This document shows positions 27,067-35,652 of a stretch of 64,000 bases of DNA, piece by piece. A program made the translations under genes and the position numbers. The notes below the pieces were generated by a model. It was not told the DNA's origin, did not search any database, and saw only the letters and a program-made list of their open reading frames with translations. The DNA lies in NCBI GenBank assembly GCA_905181835.1, contig CAJIZF010000001.1:124001-188000 (forward strand), given 5' to 3'. Source of the stretch: an uncultured Flavobacteriaceae bacterium. GTDB taxonomy: Bacteria; Bacteroidota; Bacteroidia; Flavobacteriales; Flavobacteriaceae. How positions within the stretch are numbered: the stretch's first letter is position 1; each line of letters begins with the position of its first letter.

Positions 27067-27759
27067 TTAAAAATTGCAATAACAAGGTTTTCTACCAAAA
27101 GTGAAAGTTAAAGTAATTCCAGTAAATACGTACCAATCATTATTATTTATATTTCCAAAACTTACATCATCTTGATTTTCACTAACTTTATTTGGATTGC
27201 TACCGTCAAGATTGTCTGTAAAAGTATATCGAGCTCCAATTTCAGCTGCTAGCACAAAGTTTTGCCCGAGAGTAGTTTTATAACCCACGATCATAGGAAT
27301 AGCTAAGGTACTTGCATTACTATCTTTAATTATCCGGCCATCAATTTTTTTTATGAGTGAATTATACCCAAGGTAAGATAAACCAGTAAATAAATAGGGC
27401 GTGTGTGCTGCCTGCCCGCTGTACATGCTAAAATCCCAAAAAGTATATTCCAATCCAATAGTCACTTCATTTAGACTATTTTCGAATTTATAGCCTCTTT
27501 CGTTTCTTCTGGGGTCTTTAGATTGACTGTCGTCTCCTTCAATTTTGCCAAATAAAATAGTACCTCTAAATGAATGTCTAGGACTTCGGTTCCATTTAAA
27601 AACTCCTCCAAAAACAGATGTTTTAGGCGCTATAAATGTCGTTTTTCCTATATCACCTATGTAATTAGCTGCTCCCAAAAAACCGCCAATTTCGTAGGTT
27701 TGAGAACTCATAACATTTGGTATGAGTATGAAAACAAATAAAAATATATAAAACCTCAT
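27067..27759 (-). CDS. porG: PorG-like outer membrane protein (DUF6089)
   Basis: Beta-barrel protein of 230 residues. The signal peptide covers residues 1-18, and the mature start is YEIGGFLGAANYIGDIGKT, the DUF6089 opening. Alternating aromatic and glycine residues indicate a small barrel, and the end TFGRKPCYCNF carries two cysteines near the C terminus. In Porphyromonas gingivalis the T9SS barrel PorG is encoded just ahead of uppS and bamA. The same position and size here support an orthologue that links the secretion ring to the outer membrane. The symbol is assigned on family and synteny. Confidence 0.85.
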   Translation of the reverse strand: MRFYIFLFVFILIPNVMSSQTYEIGGFLGAANYIGDIGKTTFIAPKTSVFGGVFKWNRSPRHSFRGTILFGKIEGDDSQSKDPRRNERGYKFENSLNEVTIGLEYTFWDFSMYSGQAAHTPYLFTGLSYLGYNSLIKKIDGRIIKDSNASTLAIPMIVGYKTTLGQNFVLAAEIGARYTFTDNLDGSNPNKVSENQDDVSFGNINNNDWYVFTGITLTFTFGRKPCYCNF

Positions 27760-27775
27760 AACTCTAAAAAGTCTG

Positions 27776-27783
27776 CAAATATA
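27776..27783 (-). promoter_or_regulatory. -7 box for the porG-uppS-bamA-skp operon
   Basis: TATATTTG on the minus strand matches TAnnTTTG, 16 bases before the porG start. No TTG is present at the expected 17-23 base distance upstream, so the promoter is only partly supported. Confidence 0.5.
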
Positions 27784-27857
27784 ATAATAAACTTTTCATC
27801 TAATAACACACAAGCTAAGACTATCAAGTATAAACAATAAATAAATGGTTTTATTGT

Positions 27858-28742
27858 TTAATTTCTCTTGTCTTCTCCCCATAATAATTTTTTTCGTAGT
27901 GTTTTAATAAAGCTATTTTCAGAAAGTTGAACTAGTTTTATTTGGAAAGGTGCTTTTTTTATAGTGATTAAAGTTTCATTTTTTAGGGTAGCTATTCTTG
28001 AGTCTAAAGACACCAGATGCGATTTACCACGCCCAGATACTTTGAGGTTAATTATACTATTATCAGGGACTACAAGTGGTCTTGCGTTTAAGTTGTGTGG
28101 GGCAATAGGAGTAATGACAATACTGTTTGTATTTGGGTCTAAAACAGGGCCGCCACAACTTAAAGAATAACCTGTTGAGCCTGTTGGTGTTGATATGATT
28201 AAGCCGTCGGACCAGTAAGATGTTAGGTGTTTGTTATTTACCATAGTCTCTACCTTAATCATAGAGGTTGTATTTTTTCTATTTACTGCAATTTCATTCA
28301 AAGCAAAATTTAATGGCAAATTTTCTTTGTTGTTTGGAGAGGTATAGATAGATAGTAAACTGCGTTCTGATAGAACATAATTTCCATTTAAAATTTGATG
28401 TAAACTTTCGGTTATTTTTTCTTTCTGAATGGTCGCTAAAAAACCAAGTCTTCCGGTATTGATTCCAATAATTGGAATTCCCAGGTCTTTAACATAGGTT
28501 ACAGATTTTAGAATAGTTCCGTCTCCCCCAATACTTAGAAAAAAATCATAACTATCATCAATTTCCTTAAAAGATGAAACTTTGGAATAACTCTTAGAAA
28601 TATCTTTGTGTTTTTGAATACTTTTTAAAAAAGCATCTTCAACTACAATGTCAACGTTTTTATCTTGTAAAACATCTAAAATACACTGGATATACACTTC
28701 TGAATCCTGATGATAAAATTGACCGTAAACCCCTATCTTCAT
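27858..28742 (-). CDS. nadK: NAD kinase
   Basis: Phosphorylates NAD to NADP in the cytoplasm, 294 residues. The catalytic GGDGTIL motif is near residues 74-80, followed by GINTGRLGFLA and the NAD-binding SDGLIISTPTGSTGYSLSCG. The family length is normal. It begins two bases after the end of the CBS-domain gene, so the two form a small operon. No strong terminator is seen after it, only a weak AT-rich hairpin over its stop codon. Confidence 0.95.
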   Translation of the reverse strand: MKIGVYGQFYHQDSEVYIQCILDVLQDKNVDIVVEDAFLKSIQKHKDISKSYSKVSSFKEIDDSYDFFLSIGGDGTILKSVTYVKDLGIPIIGINTGRLGFLATIQKEKITESLHQILNGNYVLSERSLLSIYTSPNNKENLPLNFALNEIAVNRKNTTSMIKVETMVNNKHLTSYWSDGLIISTPTGSTGYSLSCGGPVLDPNTNSIVITPIAPHNLNARPLVVPDNSIINLKVSGRGKSHLVSLDSRIATLKNETLITIKKAPFQIKLVQLSENSFIKTLRKKLLWGEDKRN

Positions 28743-28744
28743 AA

Positions 28745-29401
28745 TTATATATTTAGGTATTTATCCAAGTAATTGGATCGGTCTTTCAAATCTTCAATAA
28801 AACGATCTTCTTCATGGCTAGAAACTACATGATAGTTGTAACGCCTAAATGTTTGAACAATTGCATTCATGCCAGTATGCCCAATCTTAACAGTTAATTG
28901 TACTGTATTATTGTTTAATTTAGAAATAAAAACTCCTAATATTTTTGCATTGTTAGATTCTATAATCTGACAAATTTCACTGAAAGAGTACTCTTTTTGG
29001 TCTTTTTCAATAACAATAATTCCACCTGCTTCATTCAAAAAGGGTGTGTCATTGAATAAAGACATAATATCACTTAGTTCATAATAACCAATATATTCAT
29101 TATCGTCCGAAAGGATAGGCATGATATTACTATTGTGCAAAGCAAATGCTTCTAAAATATCTAACCAGTTTGTTTTTTCTCTTACAAAAAAAGACTCTAA
29201 CGCGAACAAATAGTCTTTCAGTTGTTCTTTGCCGTCAAAACAATGAGCATCATTTTCAGAAATACACCCTATATAATTACCCTCTTTTTTTACAGGAATG
29301 TGAGAGTAAGTAAGTTGGTTAAATATACTTTGAACCTCCAAAATATTTACGTTTATATTAAAAGGTGCAATGTCATTAATTATGTATTCTTGTGTGTTCA
29401 C
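28745..29401 (-). CDS. CBS domain protein with ACT-like C terminus
   Basis: Cytoplasmic protein of 218 residues. Two CBS motifs form an adenosyl-ligand sensor pair: residues 20-50, with TYSHIPVKKEGNYIGCISEND, and residues 78-112, with NIMPILSDDNEYIGYYELSD. The C-terminal part (residues 125-200), with GGIIVIEKDQKEYSFSEI, resembles the ACT-like domain of AcuB-type proteins. It is coupled to nadK, which suggests sensing of nucleotide or cofactor state, though this is inference. It diverges from pdxJ. Confidence 0.85.
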   Translation of the reverse strand: MNTQEYIINDIAPFNINVNILEVQSIFNQLTYSHIPVKKEGNYIGCISENDAHCFDGKEQLKDYLFALESFFVREKTNWLDILEAFALHNSNIMPILSDDNEYIGYYELSDIMSLFNDTPFLNEAGGIIVIEKDQKEYSFSEICQIIESNNAKILGVFISKLNNNTVQLTVKIGHTGMNAIVQTFRRYNYHVVSSHEEDRFIEDLKDRSNYLDKYLNI

Positions 29402-29459
29402 AATAATTATTTTTTTGCAAATTACTTAAAAAATAGCTTTAAATACCTAGTTCAAATTG

Positions 29460-29467
29460 TATTTTTG
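29460..29467 (+). promoter_or_regulatory. -7 box of the pdxJ operon
   Basis: TATTTTTG matches TAnnTTTG and lies 17 bases before the pdxJ start codon. A clear TTG element was not found upstream. Confidence 0.5.
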
Positions 29468-29484
29468 CATTCAAAAAAAGGAAT

Positions 29485-30198
29485 ATGACAAAATTAAGTG
29501 TCAATATAAATAAAATTGCAACTTTAAGAAATTCAAGAGGTGGTCAGACCCCAAATGTATTTCAAGCTGCTATCGATGTTCAAAAATTTGGAGCCCAGGG
29601 TGTTACCATTCATCCAAGGCCAGACGAACGGCACATTAGGTATCAAGATGCTTACGATATTCGACCTATTATCACTACAGAGTACAATATCGAAGGAAAT
29701 CCAATTGAATCTTTCTTAAAAATGGTTTTTGATATAAAACCAACTCAAGTTACCTTAGTTCCAGACGCCGTTGATGCCTTGACTTCAAATGCTGGTTGGG
29801 ATACTATTAAAAACAGGAATTACTTAACAGAAATTATTTCAGAATTCAAAAGACAGGGAATTCGAACTTCTATATTTGTAGATCCCAGCCTAGAAATGAT
29901 TGAGGGTGCTGCTGTAACAGGGACTGATCGAATCGAATTATATACCGAAGATTTTGCAGCGCAATATAATTTGGGAAATAAAAAAGCTGTAGAACCTTAT
30001 ACCCATTGTGCTTTAAAGGCTGATGAGTTTGGATTAGGAGTTAATGCTGGTCACGATTTATCTTTAGAGAATATTCGATTTTTTAAAGAAAATATTCCCA
30101 ATTTATTAGAAGTATCCATAGGACACGCTTTAATTTGTGAATCGATTTATATGGGAATAGAAAATGTAATTGGGCAATATTTACAAAAATTGAAATAA
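29485..30198 (+). CDS. pdxJ: Pyridoxine 5'-phosphate synthase
   Basis: Cytoplasmic TIM-barrel enzyme that joins 1-deoxyxylulose 5-phosphate and 3-amino-2-oxopropyl phosphate in the DXP-dependent route to vitamin B6. The opening LSVNINKIATLRNSRGG and GVTIHPRPDERHIRYQD (substrate-phosphate and active-site His) are family hallmarks. GLGVNAGHDLSLENI and EVSIGHALICESI complete the barrel. The length of 237 residues is normal. The stop codon overlaps the start of the hydrolase gene by one base. Confidence 0.96.
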   Translation: MTKLSVNINKIATLRNSRGGQTPNVFQAAIDVQKFGAQGVTIHPRPDERHIRYQDAYDIRPIITTEYNIEGNPIESFLKMVFDIKPTQVTLVPDAVDALTSNAGWDTIKNRNYLTEIISEFKRQGIRTSIFVDPSLEMIEGAAVTGTDRIELYTEDFAAQYNLGNKKAVEPYTHCALKADEFGLGVNAGHDLSLENIRFFKENIPNLLEVSIGHALICESIYMGIENVIGQYLQKLK

Positions 30199-30962
30199 TG
30201 CAATTACATTCCAATATTATAGGTACTGGTAAACCATTCATTATTCTCCATGGTTTTTTAGGAATGGGTGATAATTGGAAAAGTCTCGGAAAACGTTTTG
30301 CAGAACAAGGCTATCAAGTTCACTTAATAGATCAACGTAATCATGGGCGAAGTTTTCACAGTGAATTCTTTGATTATAGTTTTTTATCAGAAGACCTAAA
30401 AAACTACTGTAATTTTCATCAGTTAGAAGATATTATTTTATTGGGTCATTCTATGGGTGGAAAAACAGCGATGTCTTTCTCAGTAAAATACCCTGAGATA
30501 GTATACAAATTAATTATTGCAGATATTGCACCTAAAAAATATCCCCTACATCACCAAGATATTTTAAAAGCATTATCCTTTTTAGATTTTAATAAGATTG
30601 ATTCCAGAAAAAAGGCGGATGAAGCGATTTATAAATATGTAAAATCTCCTGGAGTTCGTCAGTTTTTGCTTAAAAATTTATTTTGGGTTAAAAAGGGAAA
30701 GTTAGGGTTGCGAGTTAATCTTCCTGTTTTAATTAAACATATTGAAGAAGTAGGGAAGGCACTTTACGAAAATGCTGTTTTTTATGAGGAAACTTTATTT
30801 TTAAAAGGAGAAAATTCCAACTACATCGAAATTCAGGATGAATTTTTAATCAAAAAACAGTTCCCAAATTCTGAAATAATAACCATTCAAAAAGCTGGTC
30901 ACTGGTTGCATGCAGAAAATCCAACTGATTTTTGTACGGAAGTATTTAAATACTTATCTTAG
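30198..30962 (+). CDS. Alpha/beta-fold hydrolase (YbfF-like)
   Basis: Alpha/beta hydrolase of 254 residues. The oxyanion-hole motif ILHGFLGMGDNW is near residues 16-27, the nucleophile elbow GHSMGGKTAM (Ser at about 94) is intact, and the catalytic His is in KAGHWLHAENP near the end. DQRNHGRSFHS is typical of the YbfF/PLDB-type esterases of Bacteroidota. It is cotranscribed with pdxJ, but its natural substrate is not known. Confidence 0.88.
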   Translation: MQLHSNIIGTGKPFIILHGFLGMGDNWKSLGKRFAEQGYQVHLIDQRNHGRSFHSEFFDYSFLSEDLKNYCNFHQLEDIILLGHSMGGKTAMSFSVKYPEIVYKLIIADIAPKKYPLHHQDILKALSFLDFNKIDSRKKADEAIYKYVKSPGVRQFLLKNLFWVKKGKLGLRVNLPVLIKHIEEVGKALYENAVFYEETLFLKGENSNYIEIQDEFLIKKQFPNSEIITIQKAGHWLHAENPTDFCTEVFKYLS

Positions 30963-30984
30963 GAGGATAAGATTCTCCTTTTTT
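30961..30984 (+). terminator. Weak intrinsic terminator
   Basis: AGGAG (30961-30965) pairs with CTCCT (30975-30979) and is followed by TTTTT. The stem is short and starts within the hydrolase stop codon, so termination may be partial before the holin-like gene. Confidence 0.45.
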
Positions 30985-30996
30985 AATTAGTCTTTT

Positions 30997-31347
30997 ATGA
31001 AATGGTTCTTAAAATTATTGTTGAGTGCATTGGCAGTTTTTTTACTCGCTAATATTTTACCAGGCGTTGTCGTGGAAAGCTACATGTATGCTATATGGGT
31101 AGCTGTTATAATTGGTGTTTTAAACGCTTTTTTACGTCCTGTTTTAATTTTTTTCACCCTTCCGGCAACCCTAGTTACTTTGGGCTTGTTTTTATTTGTA
31201 ATCAATGCGTGTATTATATTGATTGCTTCTAATATTTTAAGTGGATTCAACGTAATCTCTTTTTGGTGGGCCCTATTATTTAGTCTAATGCTCACCTTTT
31301 TACAATCTTTATTGCATTCCGTTTTAAAAGAAGGTCGTCAAAGCTAA
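30997..31347 (+). CDS. Phage holin family (YvlD/DUF360-like) membrane protein
   Basis: Small membrane protein of 116 residues with four predicted helices, matching the phage_holin_4_2/YvlD family. The pattern GVLNAFLRPVLIFFTLPATLV is typical. Despite the family name, members are mostly chromosomal proteins of unknown function, and there is no phage gene around it. It lies 34 bases after the hydrolase gene and before the tig promoter. Confidence 0.82.
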   Translation: MKWFLKLLLSALAVFLLANILPGVVVESYMYAIWVAVIIGVLNAFLRPVLIFFTLPATLVTLGLFLFVINACIILIASNILSGFNVISFWWALLFSLMLTFLQSLLHSVLKEGRQS

Positions 31348-31366
31348 CAATCTATTCTTAAAATAC

Positions 31367-31397
31367 TTGTATCAAGGTTTTTCATTTTGTACTTTTG
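31367..31397 (+). promoter_or_regulatory. Promoter of tig
   Basis: TTG (31367-31369) and TACTTTTG (31390-31397) are separated by 20 bases, a full match to the flavobacterial promoter pattern. The start codon of tig follows 35 bases downstream. Confidence 0.75.
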
Positions 31398-31432
31398 CAC
31401 TCCCAAAATAAAAGGGTAAAATTTTATATAAA

Positions 31433-32755
31433 ATGGAGATTACAAAAAAAGACATCGATAGTTTAAATGCAGTGGTTACTGTGGCAGTTAAAGCTGAAGA
31501 TTATTCGGGCAAAGTTCAGAAAATTTTAAACAATTATAGAAAAACTGCAAATATACCAGGCTTTAGAAAAGGTCATGTTCCCATGGGAATGGTTAAAAAG
31601 CAATATGGTAAAGCAGTTTTGGTAGAAGAAGTAAATAAAATTCTTCAAGATGCACTGCATAATTATTTAACTGAGGAAAAGTTGGATGTATTAGGAAATC
31701 CCTTACCTAAAAATGATACTGAAATAGATTGGGATGCAAAAGATTTTACTTTTGATTTTGAATTGGGGCTTTCACCGAAGTTTGATGTAGATGTAGTGGG
31801 TAAAAAAGCGATAACTCACTATAACATCGAAGCGGATGATAAGATGGTGAACGATCAAGTTACTTCAATTCGTAAACAATATGGTAAATTGATTTCAAAA
31901 AACGAAGTTGAAAAAGGAGATGAAATTACAGGTACTTTTTCTAACGAAGAAAAAGAAATTAATAAAGACACCACTTTTTCTTTAGATGTAATTAAAGGCA
32001 AAACTCAACTAAAAAAAATAATCGGTGCTAAGGTTGGTGATACACTGAGTCTAAAAACAAAAAACCTTTTCGCGAATGACCATCAAAATCAAACTTATTT
32101 AGAGGTGTCACAGGACGAAGCTCAGGGTTTAGATATTGAAGTTAATTTTGAAATAAAAGAGGTAAATCTGCGTGAAATGGCAGTGCTAAACCAAGAATTT
32201 TTTGATAAAATTTTTGGTAAAGATGTTGTTAAATCTGAAGATGAGTTAAAAGCTAAAATTAAGGAAGATGCTGAGAAGCAATTTGTTCAGCAAAGTGACC
32301 AGAAATTGATGGATGAAGTAGTAGAGTCTTTAATTTCGAATACAAAATTTGATTTACCTGGAGAATTTTTAACTAAATGGATCCAGTTTTCAGGTGAAAA
32401 ACCGATGACCGAGGAAGAAGCAAAAGCTGAATATGAAAAAAGTGAAAAAGGATTGCGCTTTCAATTAATCGAAGGAAAAATTAGAAAAGATAATGATATC
32501 CAAGTTTCTTTTGATGAGTTAAAGGATTATTCAAAAAATATGATAAAGATGCAAATGGCTCAATATGGACAAATGAATCCCTCTGATGAGGAGTTGGATT
32601 CTATTGCTGCTCGTATCATGTCAAACCAAGAAGAAGTAAAGAAATTATCAGAACAATTAAACAGTCAGAAATTATTGAAATTTTTCAAGGAAACGACAAA
32701 ATTAAAAGCTAAAAAAATAACGTATGATAAATTCATAAAAGAAGCCTACAGTTAA
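31433..32755 (+). CDS. tig: Trigger factor
   Basis: Ribosome-associated folding chaperone, 440 residues. The ribosome-binding signature is here in the form IPGFRKGHVPMGMVKKQYG (residues 42-60). The central region (about 145-245) is a divergent FKBP-like domain, as is common in Bacteroidota, and is probably weak or inactive as a proline isomerase. The C-terminal helical arms run from about 250 to 440. A terminator follows. In many bacteria tig is followed by clpP-clpX; here a repeat lipoprotein gene lies between. Confidence 0.92.
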   Translation: MEITKKDIDSLNAVVTVAVKAEDYSGKVQKILNNYRKTANIPGFRKGHVPMGMVKKQYGKAVLVEEVNKILQDALHNYLTEEKLDVLGNPLPKNDTEIDWDAKDFTFDFELGLSPKFDVDVVGKKAITHYNIEADDKMVNDQVTSIRKQYGKLISKNEVEKGDEITGTFSNEEKEINKDTTFSLDVIKGKTQLKKIIGAKVGDTLSLKTKNLFANDHQNQTYLEVSQDEAQGLDIEVNFEIKEVNLREMAVLNQEFFDKIFGKDVVKSEDELKAKIKEDAEKQFVQQSDQKLMDEVVESLISNTKFDLPGEFLTKWIQFSGEKPMTEEEAKAEYEKSEKGLRFQLIEGKIRKDNDIQVSFDELKDYSKNMIKMQMAQYGQMNPSDEELDSIAARIMSNQEEVKKLSEQLNSQKLLKFFKETTKLKAKKITYDKFIKEAYS

Positions 32756-32778
32756 TTTAGTACCATACGAAGCGTATT

Positions 32779-32801
32779 AAGGTATTAATACCTTTTTTTT
32801 T
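32779..32801 (+). terminator. Terminator after tig
   Basis: AAGGTA (32779-32784) pairs with TACCTT (32789-32794) around TTAA, followed by a T run to 32801. Confidence 0.75.
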
Positions 32802-32819
32802 AGGGTAAATAAAAATAAA

Positions 32820-32839
32820 GTTGTTTTATAATAAACAAC
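32820..32839. promoter_or_regulatory. Perfect 7-bp inverted repeat upstream of repeat lipoprotein
   Basis: GTTGTTT pairs with AAACAAC around TATAAT, followed by a T-rich stretch. It could be a second terminator after tig or an operator or leader hairpin for the lipoprotein gene, whose start codon is 30 bases downstream. The sequence alone does not decide between these. Confidence 0.45.
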
Positions 32840-32869
32840 GTTATTTTTTTAATTTTAAAAAACAAGTTT

Positions 32870-33629
32870 ATGAAAAAGAGTAAAATAATCTATTTAATTT
32901 TCTTGATCGCTATCTGTCTTACTGTATTTGTAAGTTGTGAAGAAGAAGAAACTTTTGATTGTCCAGACCTAGAGGCTAATTTTGGGGATGAATGTTTTGT
33001 TGACGATGGTGGTAACGGTACTGTGGGTATTATATCAGAAGATTGCGAATGTTTAGTAGATGGTCCAGATTTTGATTGTCCAGAAATAGAAGCTAACATT
33101 GGTGACCCTTGTGAAAATGACGGTGTTGAAGGAACGATATCAGAAGATTGCGAATGTGTAGTAGATGGTCCAGGTTTTGATTGTCCAGACCTAGAGGCTA
33201 ATTTTGGGGATGAATGTTTTGTTGACGATGGTGGTAACGGTACTGAAGGAACGATATCAGAAGATTGCGAATGTTTAGTAGATGGTCCAGGTTTTGATTG
33301 TCCAGACCTAGAGGCTAACTTTGGGGATGACCGCTTTGTTGAAAATGACGGTGGTGAACGGTACTGTGGGTATTATATCAGAAGATTGCGAATGTGTAGT
33401 AGATGGTCCAGGTTTTGATTGTCCAGAAATAGAAGCTAATTTTGGGGATGAATGTTTTGTTGATGATGGTGGTAACGGTACTGTGGGTATTATATCAGAA
33501 GATTGCGAATGTGTAGTAGATGGTCCAGGTTTTGATTGTCCAGAAATAGAAGCCAACATTGGTGACCCTTGTGTCAATCCAAATGGTGTTGAAGGAACGA
33601 TATCAGAAGATTGTGTGTGTCTTGCTTAA
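32870..33629 (+). pseudogene. Cys-rich tandem-repeat lipoprotein, frameshifted
   Basis: Predicted surface lipoprotein. The signal ends at FVSC (Cys23), followed by the acidic EEEET; acidic residues after the lipid-modified Cys are known in Bacteroidota as a surface-export signal. Six tandem repeats of 32-40 residues follow, beginning at 32954, 33071, 33176, 33293, 33414 and 33531. Each has the form FDCP-EANxGD-C...-ISEDCEC-VDGP, with about four cysteines per unit. This repeat type is common in Bacteroidota surface proteins. In repeat 4 an extra base near 33356 shifts the frame, and the unit also reads DDR where DEC is expected. Removing one base gives a continuous protein of 252 residues. As it stands, translation stops at 33418. 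Confidence 0.8.
32954..33626 (+). repeat. Six tandem 96-121 bp coding repeats
   Basis: Six near-identical units encode the Cys-rich modules of the lipoprotein. Units 1, 3 and 5 are 117 bp, unit 2 is 105 bp, unit 4 is 121 bp (one codon plus one base more) and unit 6 is 96 bp. High nucleotide identity makes the array prone to recombination and to assembly error. Confidence 0.85.
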
Positions 33630-33656
33630 AAAAGTCTAAAAATCATTATATTTATC

Positions 33657-33691
33657 GCGTTGAATTATATTAATTCAACGCTTTTTTTTTA
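33657..33691 (+). terminator. Strong terminator after repeat lipoprotein
   Basis: An 11-bp perfect stem (33657-33667 with 33671-33681) with a three-base loop is followed by nine T residues. It isolates the lipoprotein gene from clpP. Confidence 0.88.
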
Positions 33692-33710
33692 ATAAACAAT
33701 AATCAAATTT

Positions 33711-34386
33711 ATGAACTACGGGAAAGAGTTTAAAAAATTCGCAATTAAAGACCAAGGAATTAACAGCTTGTATTACGATCAAATAACAAGCAGTATGAAT
33801 CCTATGGGTTTTACTCCTAATATTATTGAGGAACGACAAATGAATGCTGTGGCAATGGATGTATTTTCGCGTTTAATGATGGATCGTATTATATTTTTAG
33901 GAACTGGTATCAATGATCAAATAGCAAATATTGTCCAAGCGCAACTTTTATTTTTAGAAAGTACCGACGCCTCAAAGGATATTCAAATATATATCAACTC
34001 TCCAGGTGGAGGGGTTTATGCAGGTCTTGGAATTTATGATACGATGCAGTTTATCAAGCCAGATGTCAGCTACCATATGTACTGGAATGGCTGCTTCAAT
34101 GGGGGCTGTTTTATTGTGCGCTGGTGCACCTGGAAAACGAAGTGGATTAACACATTCTAGAGTTATGATACACCAACCTCTTGGAGGCGCTCAAGGACAA
34201 GCGAGTGATATTGAAATTACTGCTAGAGAAATTCTTACACTTAAAAAAGAACTCTACGAAATTATCTCTAAGCATTCAGGACAAAAATATGATAAAGTCT
34301 ACGAAGACAGTGATCGTGATTATTGGATGAAAGCAGACAAAGCGCTGGAATATGGAATGATCGACGAAATATTAACCCGATCATAA
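33711..34386 (+). pseudogene. clpP: ATP-dependent Clp protease proteolytic subunit, frameshifted
   Basis: Serine protease subunit that works with ClpX. The first frame (33711 to about 34066) runs through [17 protein letters not shown] and [20 protein letters not shown]. The second frame continues with [19 protein letters not shown], carrying the nucleophilic Ser, and [11 protein letters not shown], carrying the catalytic His. An extra C at 34067 (GATGTCAGCTACC instead of GATGTAGCTACC) shifts the frame; without it the protein is a normal 224 residues with all active-site residues. As given, the product stops at 34160 and lacks Ser and His. Since clpX follows intact by 33 bases and every other codon is well kept, a sequencing or assembly error is the more likely explanation. 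Confidence 0.9.
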
Positions 34387-34419
34387 GGATAGCATAATTG
34401 AAAAATTAAGAATTAAAAA

Positions 34420-35652
34420 ATGTCGAAAGAAGAATTAGAATGTTCATTTTGTGGTCGTAAAAAACCGGAAACTAACCTGTTGATAGCTGGATTAGATGCA
34501 CATATATGTGATCGATGTATTGAGCAGGCACACGGTATCGTTACAGAGGAATCAAATCATTCATCCAATAATGAATTGACTGACGAATTGATGCTGAAAA
34601 AGCCTAGAAAAATAAAGGAATTTTTAGACGCCTACATTATTGGTCAGGATTATTCAAAAAAAGTAATGTCCGTTGCGGTTTACAATCATTACAAAAGATT
34701 GCTACAAAAAAATACGGAAGATGATGTAGAGATCGAAAAAAGTAATATTATCATGGTGGGTGAGACCGGAACAGGTAAAACATTAATGGCAAAAACGATT
34801 GCTAAAATGTTAAATGTACCTCTAGCTATTGTTGATGCTACGGTGTTAACAGAGGCAGGTTATGTAGGAGAAGATGTGGAGAGTATTTTAACCCGATTGT
34901 TGCAAGCTGCAGATTATAACTTAGAAAAGGCTCAAAAGGGAATTGTATTTATTGATGAAATAGATAAAATTGCTCGTAAAGGGGATAACCCTTCCATTAC
35001 TAGGGATGTTAGTGGAGAAGGAGTTCAACAAGCGTTGTTAAAATTATTAGAAGGAACTATGGTAAATGTACCTCCAAAAGGAGGACGTAAGCACCCAGAT
35101 CAAAAATTTATCGAGGTCAATACAGAAAATATATTATTTATAGCTGGTGGCGCATTTAGTGGTATAGAGCGTAAAATTTCAAAGCGATTGAATCTCCAAG
35201 CAGTTGGATTCAGTGCCTCCATGCAGGAAGATGTTGTGGATATAGATAATTTATTAAAATATATCATTCCAAAAGATTTAAAAGACTTTGGTTTGATACC
35301 AGAAATTATTGGAAGACTTCCTGTTTTAACCTATATGAACCCCTTAGATTCAGCTACTTTAAGAGCAATTTTAACACAACCTAAAAATGCCATCATCAAA
35401 CAATATGAAAAATTGTTTGCAATGGACGAAATAGAATTTTCTATTAATGAGGAAGCATTAGACTTTATAGTAGAAAAAGCGGTAGAGTATAAACTAGGTG
35501 CTCGAGGGTTACGATCCCTTTGTGAAGCTGTATTAACAGATGCTATGTTTGAGTTACCTGATAGTAAAGAAAAGAAACTAGAGGTTTCTAGAATATATGT
35601 TGAACAGAAACTTAACAAATCTACGATCAAGAAGTTGAAAGCTGTCTCTTAA
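34420..35652 (+). CDS. clpX: ATP-dependent Clp protease ATP-binding subunit ClpX
   Basis: AAA+ unfoldase that feeds substrates to ClpP, 410 residues. The N-terminal zinc-binding domain has Cys8, Cys11, Cys30 and Cys33. Walker A is GETGTGKT (about residues 114-121), Walker B is [16 protein letters not shown], and sensor regions include [11 protein letters not shown] and [20 protein letters not shown]. The substrate-pore GYVGEDVES is intact. It forms the clpP-clpX unit. Its stop region overlaps by four bases with the convergent GH3 gene. Confidence 0.96.
   Translation: MSKEELECSFCGRKKPETNLLIAGLDAHICDRCIEQAHGIVTEESNHSSNNELTDELMLKKPRKIKEFLDAYIIGQDYSKKVMSVAVYNHYKRLLQKNTEDDVEIEKSNIIMVGETGTGKTLMAKTIAKMLNVPLAIVDATVLTEAGYVGEDVESILTRLLQAADYNLEKAQKGIVFIDEIDKIARKGDNPSITRDVSGEGVQQALLKLLEGTMVNVPPKGGRKHPDQKFIEVNTENILFIAGGAFSGIERKISKRLNLQAVGFSASMQEDVVDIDNLLKYIIPKDLKDFGLIPEIIGRLPVLTYMNPLDSATLRAILTQPKNAIIKQYEKLFAMDEIEFSINEEALDFIVEKAVEYKLGARGLRSLCEAVLTDAMFELPDSKEKKLEVSRIYVEQKLNKSTIKKLKAVS

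Noticed and set aside
30997-31347. Prophage remnant suggested by the holin family name
   Set aside because: There are no other phage genes around, and the YvlD/DUF360-type family is normally chromosomal.
33308-33577. Minus-strand ORF with repeated residues in the lipoprotein array
   Set aside because: It is the reverse complement of the Cys-rich repeat array and simply mirrors its repetition.
32954-33626. Possible CRISPR array
   Set aside because: Units are directly adjacent, 96-121 bp long, coding and nearly identical; there are no spacers and no cas genes nearby.
34006-34386. Separate short ClpP gene
   Set aside because: It is the second half of clpP after the extra base at 34067, not an independent gene.
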